From: Telopea speciosissima
Taxonomy: Eukaryota; Streptophyta; Magnoliopsida; Proteales; Proteaceae
DNA length: 64,000 nucleotides
Reading direction: 5' to 3'
NCBI RefSeq assembly: GCF_018873765.1
Contig: NC_057918.1
Coordinates: 12,656,862-12,720,861, forward strand
Shown one piece after another: positions 1-10,924 of this stretch. Each line of letters begins with the position of its first letter. The first letter of the stretch is position 1. A model generated the notes under the pieces. That model searched no databases, had not been told where the DNA came from, and saw only the letters and a list, made by a program, of their open reading frames with translations. The position numbers and the translations under genes were made by a program.

Positions 1-233
1 GTTTATGATATCCACTAAAATAATCTCATGTCTGTGTTCTATCTGTATCACCTTTCAGAGTAAGAAAATAACTGAGACAAATCAGGGGAGATTATTTTCA
101 TTTCTCTAAACAAGGCACAACCACAGAGATTGAGGTAGATCCCCAACAGGGGTGCAATCATTTCCAGTAGATAAATTAGGAAGTACAGAAAGTTATCAAC
201 CACGAAAAAAAAAGAGTACAGAAAGTTGCAAAC

Positions 234-3200
234 CTTCTCCAAGTAATATTTTTCACTCGACCAGCTCACTGGTGGCATCACTAAAGGTTTATATGCAGTT
301 TTCCTACTAAGCCTCTTTGGCATCCTCCTGATGATTTGGACTTCATCTCTCAAGGAATTAATGAAGTGTTTCACATTAAATATGTCACCAAAATTGCTGC
401 CAGTAAAAACCACAGAAGTTACCAGTTTCCCCCTTTTATAACCAATAGCTGCAACATAATGACATTCAGTTACAGACTTTCCAGACCAGTTAAATACCTG
501 GGGTCTGCCCAGAAAGAAGTCTTGTCAAGCTCTGGAACAACCAAGGTGAGGTTCAAAAGCCGAGCAACTGTCACCATGTCACAGATCTGAAATGATAAAT
601 GATGATTAATAACACAGCATATCGATGGGGACAGCCAAGCCACAAGAAGCAAAATGATGATGAATACAAACCCCAGCACGCATTTGATTCAAGCCTCCAT
701 TGCAAGACACTTTAAGATAACCATTGCTTTTATAGATTCCTGCAATGTGCATTGTTAAGGCATTAATTACTGCCTAAGAAGCAAAGAGGTTTTTTCTACT
801 TTTCTTTACTTTTCTTTTTATTAAAGAAGCAAAGAGTTTCACAATAGCCTCCAGGGCCCTGGGTACGCCAATAGGATGTTTTCATTAGTAAAATTGTCAA
901 TAGATTTACATATGGAATATTCATTGTGGAAGAAAATAGTAATCCACATCTTCACTGGCAGTATAAAACAACTATTGGCGACCGTGCGAGTACAAAAGAT
1001 TTTATAATAATGAGAAAGATAACCAAAGAGTTTAAAAGCCTCTCAAGTCTATGATAATATGGGTACAGCCAACTGACCTAGACAATCGATCAGATGGGCA
1101 TAGCCCAAAATTCTCAAAGAATGGATAAGCCAACCCACAAGATGGACTGTAGTAATGGAAACTTATACACGATGCAGAAAACAAAGCGAAACAAAAGGAA
1201 AGAGAATCAAACAACCACAATGCAAGGATATACGTGATTCGGCAAGGTCCCTACATCTACGGAGAGATGAGCACAGTTTCATTAGCAATGGAGAAAGGGT
1301 TACAAGCTCTCATCCTCATGCCTCTTTGTGTTTACAAAGAATTCCCCGTAGCCCTAACCCCCATCACTAATAATTTAAAGGGAAAACAAAGAGTTACAAA
1401 TTTCCGTAATTAACCCCATGTAAACCCTAAAAATTTTCAAGGGAAAGTGTTCTCTGTCCGGGAGCATGGCTCTTGCTCACGCGTGGGGCCAATGGGAGAA
1501 CACCTGGGGGCATCAAGCGGGGGTCAATTGTGGATATCATGGGGGGCGGGGCGGTAATTCGCCCCCCCACCCCAATGTGTCTGAGCGCATGGCACACACT
1601 CTCGGACAGAGTTCTTTTTCCCAATTTTCAAACCTTACAGGCTTTTAAGCCCACAAACTAAACTACAAAATACAAGACATCAACCCTCAACATGAACTTC
1701 CAGTGAAAATTGTAAGTTTTCATCACTACCCCATAGGTAGCCAGGAGGTACCACAGACTCAGTCCATCAATTAGATGAGGATACCTCCATGCAACATGTA
1801 AGTCATTCACCCACATTCTAAGCATATAAAACCCTCCCACAACAGCTAGTAAGAAATAAAATCAACGAATTTAAGGCTAAGATATACATCCTTGCAAACA
1901 CCAGCAACACAATTCTCTCAATTCTGTTCGCATGTGAAAGAAGGTTAATTCCCATCTAATTTCCTACCAATCCATCCATTGTCACTCTGATGCATGAAAT
2001 TTTGAGATGAGATATGAATTACCATAATTTTCAGCCTTCATTAGGGTCTCAGCTCTCTCAAATCCCTTGGACTCTTTGGTATTAAATTTCATATGCAGAA
2101 CTTTAAACTGTACAATTTTATGCTTCTCCAGTCCACTTGAATGAAATCCCTCCCCCAAGGGGAGTATTAACATTTAAACATCTTAAAAGGCTCATGATTG
2201 AGCCAAACCATTTAAAAGAATACCTAGTAACTCTTTAAGGGGGAAAAAGAGAGAAAAAGACTTGGGGGCAATTGATGGTGGAAGGTCACTTGGCATTAGT
2301 TATTAGATATTCCGATGGCTAACCAAGATGGTGCAATCCCATGAAAATATTCACATCAGATATTCAGATTACACTAGCCAAACTCCTTAATTGATCTAGA
2401 ACCATCTCCTTCCAATGGAGAGCAAGATCAAGCAATACATTATAGGACAAGCTGGTCGGGGAGGGTGATGTCAAGGAACATTTTCACATAAGGGCATATC
2501 CAATTATGTTGTTTCCTCTATCAAGTAAATACGTATGGTTCCCCTTTCACGGTTGTTTCAGTATATGTGAAAGAATGCACAATAGTTCAACAACTCAGCC
2601 TTATCCCAACTAAATGGGATCAGCTACATGGATCCTTGCCCTCCAATCAGCTCTATTCGAGATCATATTTGATACAAGGCCCAAGCTATGCATGTCTTTC
2701 CTCACCACTTCTCCTATGGTCATTTTAGGTCTACGAGTTGCTCTTTTAATTCCTTCGATCTGAATCAAGTAACTTCTTCGTACTGGAGCATCCATAGGCC
2801 TCTGTTAAACATGGTCATGCCACCTCAAACGATTTTTTCATAGTTTATCATGTATCCTTTCCCTTAAATAAATTTATGGGAAAAAAATCATTGAAAAGCA
2901 ATGTGGGCTCTGTGCCCAAACACAGAGGGCGCCTGCCCCGCCTCCATGAAAGGTGGAAATCCCACCCCTGTTGATGCTTCTGCGCATGCTCTCATTGGCC
3001 CCCATACTAGCGTAGGGGCCACGCTTCCTTTCAAGGAACCCTCTCCCATACTTCTATAAGAATAAAATAAATAATTTCACTGCTAAAGCAATAATAGTCA
3101 GTGATAACTGTTTTGGTATCGAAAGGTCTACACTTTGTTGTAGGGTGTTACACCCTAACCCTTGTATGTCACCTCACACAACTGGGAAATCAACCCAGCT

Positions 3201-5570
3201 GCTAAGAGATGTCAGAAAAACAAGTGTTGAAGGCTGCACTTGGGAATAAGAATCATTTACCATTTTCTACGAGGTCTTAAGTTTTAGAAAGAGTTTTTTT
3301 TTTTTTTTTTGGGCTGGGTGGGGGAGGTGGGGGAGCACTTTCATAGACCTATAGGGTAGCAAGGGATAAAATGCTAGAGTTTTGGAGTGCATCGATCCTC
3401 AAACCCACATATAAACACTACCGACTGAGCTGACAGTGTTTGAACCATGAAGGCAAGAAACTCCCAAGTTTATGCCGTGCTGCAGTAGACGAATTTACTA
3501 AGGTTCAGCAATTCAACAAATGCACAATGTGGAGCAGTAGATGGGGTAAACCACACACGCATTTAAGAAGTAAATGCACCCCCTTATACCACTCTTACTA
3601 TCAACATTAAAAAATGACAAATACGTATGCATTATTGTTGGCGAAAAATCCAACACCTACATACAGGGGCACAACACACGTGATGGAGGTAATGCAGGCA
3701 TGCCAGAGCCTTTGACGCAGGCCCAAACGGAACTGGAAACGGCCTGTCTTAGCTTCCAACCAGAATGAAACGGCCTGTTCTAACTAACAAACCGGCCTGT
3801 TCTAACTTTCGACCGGGACGAAATGGCCTGTTCTAAATGACTAAACGACCTGTTCTAGGACGAAACGGCCTATTCTAAGATGAAACGGCCTGTTCTAAGA
3901 GGCCAGAAACGGCCTGTTCTGACTTCTAACCAGGACGAGAAGAGGATCCTTCCGTGCCTGAGTAGCTATAAGGTTTTTTAGGTAAAAGAAAATCGCGATG
4001 GACAAAGCAAAGGAAGAAGATTGAAGATCAAATTGCTTACTTGCAATCTGTATCCGTTGGAGTCATTACAACTTACAAAATCCGACATTGATGAGATTTA
4101 CAACTTTATGTTTACAGTACAACTACTCTACGACTAAATCACATAATCTCACAGAAACGGATTTGATGAAGCTTCACAACTCTGCCAGCCATGGATTGAT
4201 GGAGCTTACAACTTAATGTTAATGGTCGTCTTCTGAAACACGGGCCAAAAGACAAAATTGCTAAAGTTATTCTCCAAGCATCTCCCAAAAACGGTTTTGA
4301 TAAAGCATCCACAACTCTGCCAGCCATGGATTGATGGAACTTGTAACTTGATGTTAATGGTCGTCTTCTGAAACACGGGCCAAAAGACAAAATTGCTAGA
4401 GTTATTCTCCAAGCATCTCCCAAAAACGGTATTGATGAAGCTTCCACAACTCTGTCAACCACGGACTGATGAAGTTTGCAACTTGATGATGACGATTGTC
4501 TTCTGAAACACGGGCCAAAAGACATGGGTGCTGGAGTTATTCTCCAAGCAAGACCTACATGAATGCCCCTTGAAACACAAGCCAAAGAGGCATCGGTGGC
4601 TGGAAGCCAACTCCAGCGAAAATTACATGACAAGATGAGAGATCTACATCTTAAATGATAAAAAAAGAAAAGATAAAAACTCTATTGTAGAGTGTTGTGT
4701 TGTTGATTGTGTCTTTCTTTTGCTTGGCTTTTGTCTTATATAGAAGACATTTACTTGGTAACTCCCGTAACCAACACTTCCACTTCCTTGTATTGAGGCC
4801 ACTTTCATTCCAAAGTGCTAATCTCCTGCGCCATGTGGCCATGTGGGGTTTGTAACCTCCCACCATCTATAGTCATGGCGGGTCCCACCTTTCCATGCTG
4901 TCATTCAAAATCAAAAGGGGAACTCTTTGATGACAGCGTGCAATGCACGGCCTTAAAGCACGAATTACCGAATCCCAATTTGTGAAATTTGGGTGCAAAC
5001 AATTATATCAAAATCACACACCATTCAGAAAGAAATCAACGCGTTCTTTTCTTGGATTTCCATCATTTGCAGGAACTGAATTAATAATTATAGTAAGGAT
5101 TTTCTTAAAGTGTGAGGGGAAAAAAAAAAAAAAGACGATTCGGAAGCTTCCCTAGAGAGTAGAAAAAAAAAAGACTCACTTGGAGGTGGGAGCCGCCGGG
5201 GAATTGCAGCGGACTCAGTTGGAGTAGGCAGCTGCCGGGGAATTGAAGCAGTCTCACTTATAGGCAGAAGCTGCAGGTGCAGTGGAGCGGTCTCACTTGG
5301 AGGTAAAAGCTGCCGGTGCATTATTGGAGGGGTAATTGGAGAAGACCCTTCCTTACGGTGTGAGTAAGTGAACCTTGATACCTGGTTGGACAAGCCAGTC
5401 AACAACTGTGGATGCCAGAATTCCCCGAAGACAACCAGGTGAACAAAGCAAGTCCATAACAAAATGCTGGAACAGACGCGAATGAACCAAAGTTGCAAAC
5501 GAGTCTTGGGAAGCACGGAGGTTGGAAGCTTATCACACCGCAAAGATAAAGCCTCCGATCTAACCTCCAT
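234..5570 (-). CDS. GDP-fucose protein O-fucosyltransferase family protein, 5' part (four exons; 3' end outside window)
   Basis: Plant O-fucosyltransferase-like protein, expected to be a Golgi type II membrane glycosyltransferase. Exons on the minus strand are 5570-5180, 739-672, 586-498 and 398-234. All junctions are GT-AG and the codon phases agree (A|GA, phase 0, AG|C). Exon 1 begins [15 protein letters not shown], has a hydrophobic anchor ([20 protein letters not shown]), and ends in a proline-rich stem made of 13-residue repeats. Exon 2 gives [20 protein letters not shown], exon 3 [20 protein letters not shown] and following, and exon 4 [19 protein letters not shown] and following up to [11 protein letters not shown]. 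The [14 protein letters not shown] stretch is the family signature. The longer frame opens with GTG directly after a stop, so ATG 5570 was chosen. Positions 1-233 show no further exon, so the catalytic C-terminal part lies outside the window. Substrate and exact orthologue are unknown. Confidence 0.88.
1440..1625. repeat. Foldback (MITE-like) repeat, copy 1
   Basis: The ends are imperfect inverted repeats: CTCTGTCCGGGAG near 1451 against CTCTCGGACAGAG near 1599. The middle has the family core (GGGCGGTAATTCGCCCCCC) and CATGGC motifs. It lies in intron 1 of the O-fucosyltransferase gene. Confidence 0.5.
2590..2830 (-). mobile_element. Non-LTR retrotransposon (RTE-like) 3' end fragment
   Basis: The minus-strand translation contains [39 protein letters not shown] and [14 protein letters not shown]. 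This is the C-terminal segment that follows reverse transcriptase in many plant RTE-type LINE copies (VRRSD-IQIEG-GRGRPK pattern). A closely related segment lies on the plus strand at about 18.3 kb. It is a fragment only, inside intron 1 of the O-fucosyltransferase gene. Confidence 0.65.
2895..3040. repeat. Foldback (MITE-like) repeat, copy 2
   Basis: It carries the family core (GGTGGAAATCCCACCCCTGT) between inverted ends rich in GGGCTCTGTGCCC and GGGGCCACGC. The ends are degraded, so the limits are approximate. Confidence 0.4.
3728..3930 (+). repeat. Minisatellite of the AACGGCCTGTTCTAA motif inside the solo LTR
   Basis: About eight copies of a GAAACGGCCTGTTCTAA-type motif at irregular spacing of about 20 to 35 bp, separated by short CCAACCAGGACGA-like spacers. 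Confidence 0.7.
4180..4600. repeat. 135-bp tandem repeat (about three units) inside the solo LTR
   Basis: The landmark TCGTCTTCTGAAACACGGGC recurs at 4226, 4361 and (as TTGTCTTCTG) 4496, an exact 135 bp period. As 135 is a multiple of three, the minus strand keeps a 164-codon open frame across the array. I read that frame as a by-product of the repeat, not a gene. Confidence 0.8.
5175..5330 (-). repeat. 39-bp tandem repeat inside O-fucosyltransferase exon 1 (13-residue units)
   Basis: Four units of 39 bp start at about 5175, 5214, 5253 and 5292 on the plus strand. On the coding strand they encode 13-residue units of the type [26 protein letters not shown] and [13 protein letters not shown]. 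The active splice donor of intron 1 (AA|GTGAGT, 5179) lies in the last unit. Two earlier units carry a near-identical AA|GTGAGA. Confidence 0.8.
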
Positions 5571-5601
5571 ATCTAATGCCCAACCCACTCAGCCGCTTCA
5601 T
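5560..5601 (-). promoter_or_regulatory. Short upstream ORF overlapping the O-fucosyltransferase start codon
   Basis: An ATG at 5601 opens a 13-codon frame ([13 protein letters not shown], then TAG) that ends 11 bases past the first base of the main ATG at 5570, in another frame. If the 5' UTR extends this far, the overlap would be expected to lower translation of the main frame. The reading frame is seen directly; the regulatory role is inferred. Confidence 0.4.
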
Positions 5602-6090
5602 CCGACCTTTCTCCTCAGCAATCGGAACACTGAGTCCACTGAATCAAACGAAACATAACGAAATGATCTCCAGAAAAACATCTAGCTAGGGACAAAATAC
5701 ATCAATGTCGAATCATTCAGCATAGGTTTCCGCAGAACTCCACTAGAAAGAAACCCTAGCTAATGTGTTCTGCAATCCCAAGGCCAAAGCTGTGACGAAA
5801 CGATCGAGAGGAGAAATCGTAAGAATCGAAGCAGAAACAAAAATAAATAAATGTACTCCAATAACTGCTCTGAAGTATCGTCCCGAATCAATGAATGAAA
5901 GGGAAAAAGAAATTGGAGAGGCCAAACTGTTGAAACACGGACCCAAAAGAAAGCGAAAAAGTCTCTCTCTCACAGTCCCTCTCTGGGTCGCTTGCTTTGC
6001 TTCTCTTCTTTCCTGGTAGTTGGTTCGTCGATCACTCAATAAGAGGCAATTTTGAGAGTGTTGTTTGGAAAATAGAGACGACGCCACGCC
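5571..6090 (-). promoter_or_regulatory. Probable 5' UTR and promoter side of the O-fucosyltransferase gene
   Basis: This is the stretch upstream of the start codon. It carries CT/GA-rich tracts (around 5950-6010) typical of plant 5' leaders and an unrecognised open frame on the minus strand (about 5743-6087) that I take to be leader rather than gene. No convincing TATA box or transcription start could be fixed. Confidence 0.35.
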
Positions 6091-6264
6091 ATGATGCCAA
6101 CGCTGTCGCTGACTGGAAATGAATCCTCTTTAGAATCTCGGATTCTCGGCGGGGATTTAGGTTTCGGTATGCGGTATCGGATATAACCAATACATCCGAT
6201 ACCGATCCGGATAGACCCTTATCGGACAGATTTACTCCTGTGTTCTTATTTTTTATTTTAGAAG

Positions 6265-6410
6265 GGGATCGTTGCTAGGCTGTGTGGGCCACCAACAGTG
6301 GAGGGGCATCCAACAGGGTGGGATTTTTATTTCACAGGGGTGAACGATCATTTTGCCCTCTTCCTTTGTCTATGTACAGAGACTGTACACAGCTGGCAGT
6401 CTTCTTTTCC
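6265..6410. repeat. Foldback (MITE-like) repeat, copy 3
   Basis: The left end has GCTAGGCTGTGTGGGCC and the right end CACAGCTGGCAGTC, an imperfect inverted pair. The core is GTGAACGATCATTTTGCCC. It is in the opposite orientation to the copy near 49.9 kb, whose ends it resembles. Confidence 0.5.
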
Positions 6411-7589
6411 TTTTATTTTTTTTTTCTTTTTAATATAATATATTTTAAAAAAAATAAAACTAATTCGTGTCATTTTAACCCTATGCAAGTCAATATCTTT
6501 GCCTCTTTGGATAATAACGTAAGGCCAAAGGTTTTGTGCATGATCACCCACGAAACATAGGATGAGAACAATAATAGGAGGAAGAAATGATCAAACCCTC
6601 CCCTTCTCTTATTTGATGAATGGTTTCGATAGTCATATGCAAGCGTGCATGAACCCTTTCCCCATGACATAATGATAAAGTCACTTTTAATATATTTTTA
6701 AAAATTCTTTTTTATCCCTAAAATAAAGTATTTTTTAAAATAAAAACTAGGTTTGAGGAAGAAGATCAGAATTGGCCTATTCTAATATTGATTCCATTCT
6801 CTCTCTCTCCCTCTCTCTCCTCCCACAATAGGGGGCAAATATATCATTTCAGCAGAGTAAAGAAATAGATAGACACAAGGAGACCTTAGAGTAACTTACG
6901 CAGCTTAGCAATATACGTTCTCCCTTCTACTTAATTGAAGTATTGAACCTTGGCTAACATACCCTCTACTTGCTCAAATAACATTTTCCCGATTAATTAG
7001 TAACAAAACCAAATCTCTCCTCTCACTATGGAGCTTATCGTTACAATATATTATTTTAAAATACGCAAAAAAATTGTAAAGAATGGAGATCATGTTTTTC
7101 GTGGAACAAAATCATAGAAAAAGATCCATAATAGTTTATGGAGTAATTTGGCTTGGATTTTGACATTAGTAACATAAAAAATAAAAAATAAAAACACTAA
7201 CTGGTTGCGTGGTTCTTGCAAATGAAAGTTCCATTCAGTTAAATGCTTCTACACGCATTTGCATTGATCCCACGTTGATGCAGATACTACACAACCAGTT
7301 GCCATTCTCTTACCCTAAAAAAATAATTAATTAACCAGGAGAGTGACTGGATGTGACTAGTGGCCAACTGGAAAACGAAGACGTGGGGTTCATTTCCTTC
7401 TCTAGTTTTTTTTTTTTTTTTGTTAAACACAATACTACCATGATTTATTAAATCAAAAAATTCCAGCAAGGTGTTGGGAGTACAACAGGGATAGGAGGGG
7501 GACTAACCACCAGACATTAAAATGAATAACATAAGTTAGGAATCTTTCTACCCAAAGAAAAATTAGGAATCTAAAAATCCATAATCAAC
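6411..7589. other. Intergenic AT-rich stretch
   Basis: No gene seen. It contains A/T-rich tracts, a CT-rich simple repeat near 6801-6822 and a 15-base T run near 7407. Nothing else could be assigned. Confidence 0.5.
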
Positions 7590-9899
7590 AAATAGGGATG
7601 GTGGAGGCTCTGAGCATGCTTTACGCTGCAAGAGATCAATCACCTCAAAGATTGTCTTGATACTTATTGCCAAGCCAGTGGCCAGGAGATCCATTTTAGT
7701 AAATCTAATCTCACTTTTAGCCCAAACACTCCTACAAAGTTCAAGAGATGGTTCTCTCGCATTCTCAAGGTCCGCTATGGTGATGGTCCTTCTAAATACC
7801 TGGGCTTGCCCATTGAGATGGGGGTCTCCAAGGCCGAGGTCTTTAAGGACATCACTACCAGAACGTGCCAACGGGTACAGGGTTGGAAACATAGCTCTCT
7901 CAGGCCGGTCGTGAAGTGCTCATAAAATCTGTTGCATCCACTATTTCCAGCTATGTTGGTTCGCACTTTATCCTCCCGGCTTCCCACCATGATTCGACTA
8001 GATCGGCGATGTCGAATTTCTTTTGGGGTCAAAAAGAAGACAAACGCACACTTCAATGGATATCGTGGACTTGATTATGCAGGTCCAAGGAGAAGGGAGG
8101 TTTGGGTTTTAGGGACCCCACTCTACACAACAGGGCGCTCCTCGCTAAGGTTGCTTGGAGATTATTGGACAATCCGGATTCATTATGGGCCAAATTCACC
8201 AAAGCTATTTACTTCCCACGTTGCAACTTTCTGGAAGCTTCGGTTGGTAGAAACCCATCTTGGGCCTGGAGGAGCATTTTAGAGGGGCATAAGGTCATCG
8301 ATCTGGGTCAACTCTAGTCCATTGGGAACGGGAATAAGGTGAACAACTGGCGGAGCAACTGGATCCCCTCTCACCTCAACTTCCGACTCCAAGGTCAACG
8401 TCCCATAGGCTGCCATCTTAAGGAAGTGAAGGACCTCATTGATCAAGGGAATCGAACATGGAAGATGGATTTACTTAGCCAGTTCTTTTCGGTTGAGGAT
8501 AGAGAGGCCATTAAGCAGATCAAGTTGAGCGTTAATCCCAGTGAGGATGTGCTATGTTGGGGAGGAGCTAGAAACGGCATTTTCATTGTCAAATCTGCCT
8601 ATCACCTATTATGCAATCAGCGTGATCAGCAGTTCTCGACCCATGCTACTTCATCGCATAGGCATGCTTGGGAAGACATCCCATCCGAGGTGTGGAAAAG
8701 GATCTGGAATATCAAAACTCTTCCTAAAGTTAAAAATTTCCTGTGGAGATGCTGCACTAATGGTGTAGCAATCAACGTGATTAGCAGTTTTCGACCCATG
8801 CTACTTCATCGCATAGGCATGCTTGGGAAGACATCCCATCCGAGGTGTGGAAAAGGATCTGGAATATCAAAACTCTTCCTAAAGTTAAAAATTTCCTGTG
8901 GAGATGCTGCGCTAATGGTGTAGCCTCAGGTGAAAATCTTATGAAACACCACATCCCCATTGATCCCTCTTGCAATAGATGTGGGCACGATCCCGAATCT
9001 GTCAATCACCTCCTATTCCTCTACCCTATAGCCCGAGCGGCTTGGTTTGGAAGCAATCTTAATGTTGGTATTCTTGCTTATGGACCCTTCACACTTGCTC
9101 AGCTCTTGCTCCACTGGCCAAGTCTAAAATTTCATGATAAGAGATGTTGCGAGGATGTGTTGTGCCTTTTATCTTTCATGTGTTGGAACATCTGGTTGGC
9201 CAGAAATGATTTGGTGTTTGGCATCAAAGATTGGACCCGGGAGGATATTATATCTCGAGCCCAAGCGTCTTCTGCTGAGTTCCTTTCAATTACTAGGGGT
9301 AACATCCCCTCCGAGAGGAATACTCATGTGGACCATTCTATTAGCAGGCAATGGTCTCCTCCAGAGTCAGGCATCATCAAGATAAATTGTGACGTTGCAT
9401 TCTCACTGAAGGTTTCTGCCAGTGGTATCGATGTGGTGCTAAGAGACCACCTGGGTAATCTTATACAAGCCGCATCGAATCCCATTCCATTTAAGGAGGT
9501 TCTGCTTGGTGAAGCCCTTGCTGTGCTCTTTGGTCTGTAATTGGCCAGCAGCGGAGTTTTTATCAAAGTTCACATTGAATCGGATAATGAGGACCTGGTC
9601 TCGCTTATTAGAGACCCATCTAGACCACACCCCCTCTTCCTCCGGAGCACTTTGCAAGATATTTGGGTGCTTAATAGTGCTTATCCCAAGCTTTATCACT
9701 TGTAATTTCTCCTATATCCCTAGAGATGCAAACCTTGTTGCGCACTCTCTAGCTCGGAAGGCATTGTCTGTGGCAAGCCAGACTCTTTGGCCTATTTCCT
9801 CTCCCTGGCTTCTTGATCTCTGTTGTAAGGATGCCAGGTGCTTCGCTTGTCCCCCCTTTGCAATAATATTCCCATTTACCCAAAAAAAAAAAAAAAAAC
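7590..9899 (+). mobile_element. Decayed L1-type LINE (RT C-terminus, zf-RVT, RNase H, poly-A tail)
   Basis: Frame fragments give, in order: end of the reverse transcriptase (HFSKSNLTFSPNTP, then YGDGPSKYLGLPIEMG at about 7690-7830); the zinc-binding zf-RVT region (LPKVKNFLWRCCANG, then CNRCGHDPESVNHLL at about 8870-9030); and an RNase H-like domain (IIKINCDVAFSLKVSASG to about 9540, continuing in another frame to about 9760). A 17-base A run near 9882 is the 3' tail. Several stops and frameshifts, one caused by an internal 155 bp duplication, show that it is dead. The 5' end is truncated and no target-site duplication was identified. Confidence 0.8.
8613..8923 (+). repeat. 155-bp tandem duplication within the LINE
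   Basis: 8613-8767 is repeated almost exactly at 8768-8922 (for example CATGCTACTTCATCGCATAG in both). As 155 is not a multiple of three, the duplication shifts the reading frame. Confidence 0.9.
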
Positions 9900-9910
9900 T
9901 CATTCTTCCT

Positions 9911-10029
9911 GACAAAAGTAGATAATCACATAATGAAAGATAAAATGAATGAATGCTCACACACGGTATTGACAAAAGTAGATAATCACATAATGAAAGA
10001 TAAAATGAATGAATGCTCACACACGGTAT
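9911..10029. repeat. 60-bp tandem duplication just after the LINE poly-A tail
   Basis: GACAAAAGTAGATAATCACA starts at 9911 and again at 9971, and the following 40 bases also match. The two 60 bp units are essentially identical, so the duplication is recent. Confidence 0.9.
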
Positions 10030-10224
10030 GCACGGGCAAACTTTTTCTTCAAAATCTTGGAAACAACAAAGCTAACAAGTTCATTATTACAATCACTAAA
10101 GTCGATAATATTCCCATGACTCCCCCCCTAAACCTTCTCACACTATCCCATCATTGGTCAAGAGATTCTAGTATTCTAACTTGACCTTTGGTGAAAGAAA
10201 ATTTAGTCCAATTTTTAAGGAAAG

Positions 10225-10380
10225 GAGCATGATTCATGTGTGGTGTGCGTAGGGGCTAATGGGAGAACACATAAGGACATCAAGTGAGATGTCAAATGCA
10301 CATTTTATGGGGGGTAGGGCAGTCATTTTGCCCCCATATGTCAAGGTGCATGGCATACACACTCACACAGTTTTTTGTTT
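10225..10380. repeat. Foldback (MITE-like) repeat, copy 4
   Basis: Related to copy 1 at 1.45 kb: it shares GGGAGAACAC, CATCAAG and the core GGGTAGGGCAGTCATTTTGC, and ends in CATGGCATACACACTC. The inverted ends are weak. Confidence 0.45.
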
Positions 10381-10501
10381 TCTAATTTTTAATTATTGAA
10401 AAGGGAAAATAACTCTGAAAAATATGACACTACATAACATCACAAAGGGATGCAAAATGACCACCCCACCTCTCATGAAAAGTGAAAACACCCGCCCCCA
10501 T

Positions 10502-10924
10502 TAGGGGTGTAAACGAATTGGTGTAGGTCAGTTTTGGTAGGCCTAAGCGGTCTCCACTAATTTAAAGCCTTTCATCGTTATTGCATAAGTTAGTTAATCG
10601 GACCACATAGGCTAGGCATGCACACATTTATATCTGATTGATAGGTTGGTTACTAATTGGTATTTAAATGGGCTAATTAGGCTTAGTAAATAGGCGCTTA
10701 ACAAGTTGATCAAGATATAAATGAGCTATAAATGATCGGTCCCGATCGATTACTGGTGTCGATTGGATGCCCAACGGGCTATAATCAAGCACCGTGAACG
10801 CCCAAATAAAATAATCAGTCTTGGCTCGGCACTAGATGGTCTACTGATCGATCGATCTGGTTTTGGGTTTTAACCGATCGGTTCCAAACGAGCCTACGAG
10901 TGTGGCCAACTTTTGACACCCCTA
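10502..10924. mobile_element. Non-autonomous hAT-like element (TAGGGGTGT terminal inverted repeats)
   Basis: It begins TAGGGGTGT at 10502 and ends ACACCCCTA at 10924, perfect 9-bp inverted termini of the kind found on plant hAT-derived MITEs. There is no coding capacity. The expected 8 bp target duplication is not clear; the flanks are both C-rich (CCCCCAT and CCCCTG). It appears to have landed in a foldback-family copy. Confidence 0.6.

Larger units (their letters stand above)
3636..5001. mobile_element. Solo LTR of an LTR retrotransposon, with 5-bp target site duplication
   Basis: A 1366 bp unit begins TGTTGGCG and ends GCAAACA. It is flanked on both sides by the 5-mer ATTAT (3631-3635 and 5002-5006). 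The TG...CA ends, perfect 5 bp duplication and lack of any gag or pol sequence indicate a solo LTR left by recombination between two LTRs. A TATATAG motif near 4738 on the plus strand could be its promoter, which would make the LTR antisense to the host gene. It contains two internal tandem arrays, listed separately. Confidence 0.75.

Noticed and set aside
4139..4633. 164-codon minus-strand frame taken as a possible gene
   Set aside because: It is a threefold 135-bp repeat inside a solo LTR, with no known domain.
5743..6087. 114-codon minus-strand frame upstream of the O-fucosyltransferase gene as a separate gene
   Set aside because: No domain; it lies in the expected leader/promoter region and has leader-like CT-rich composition.
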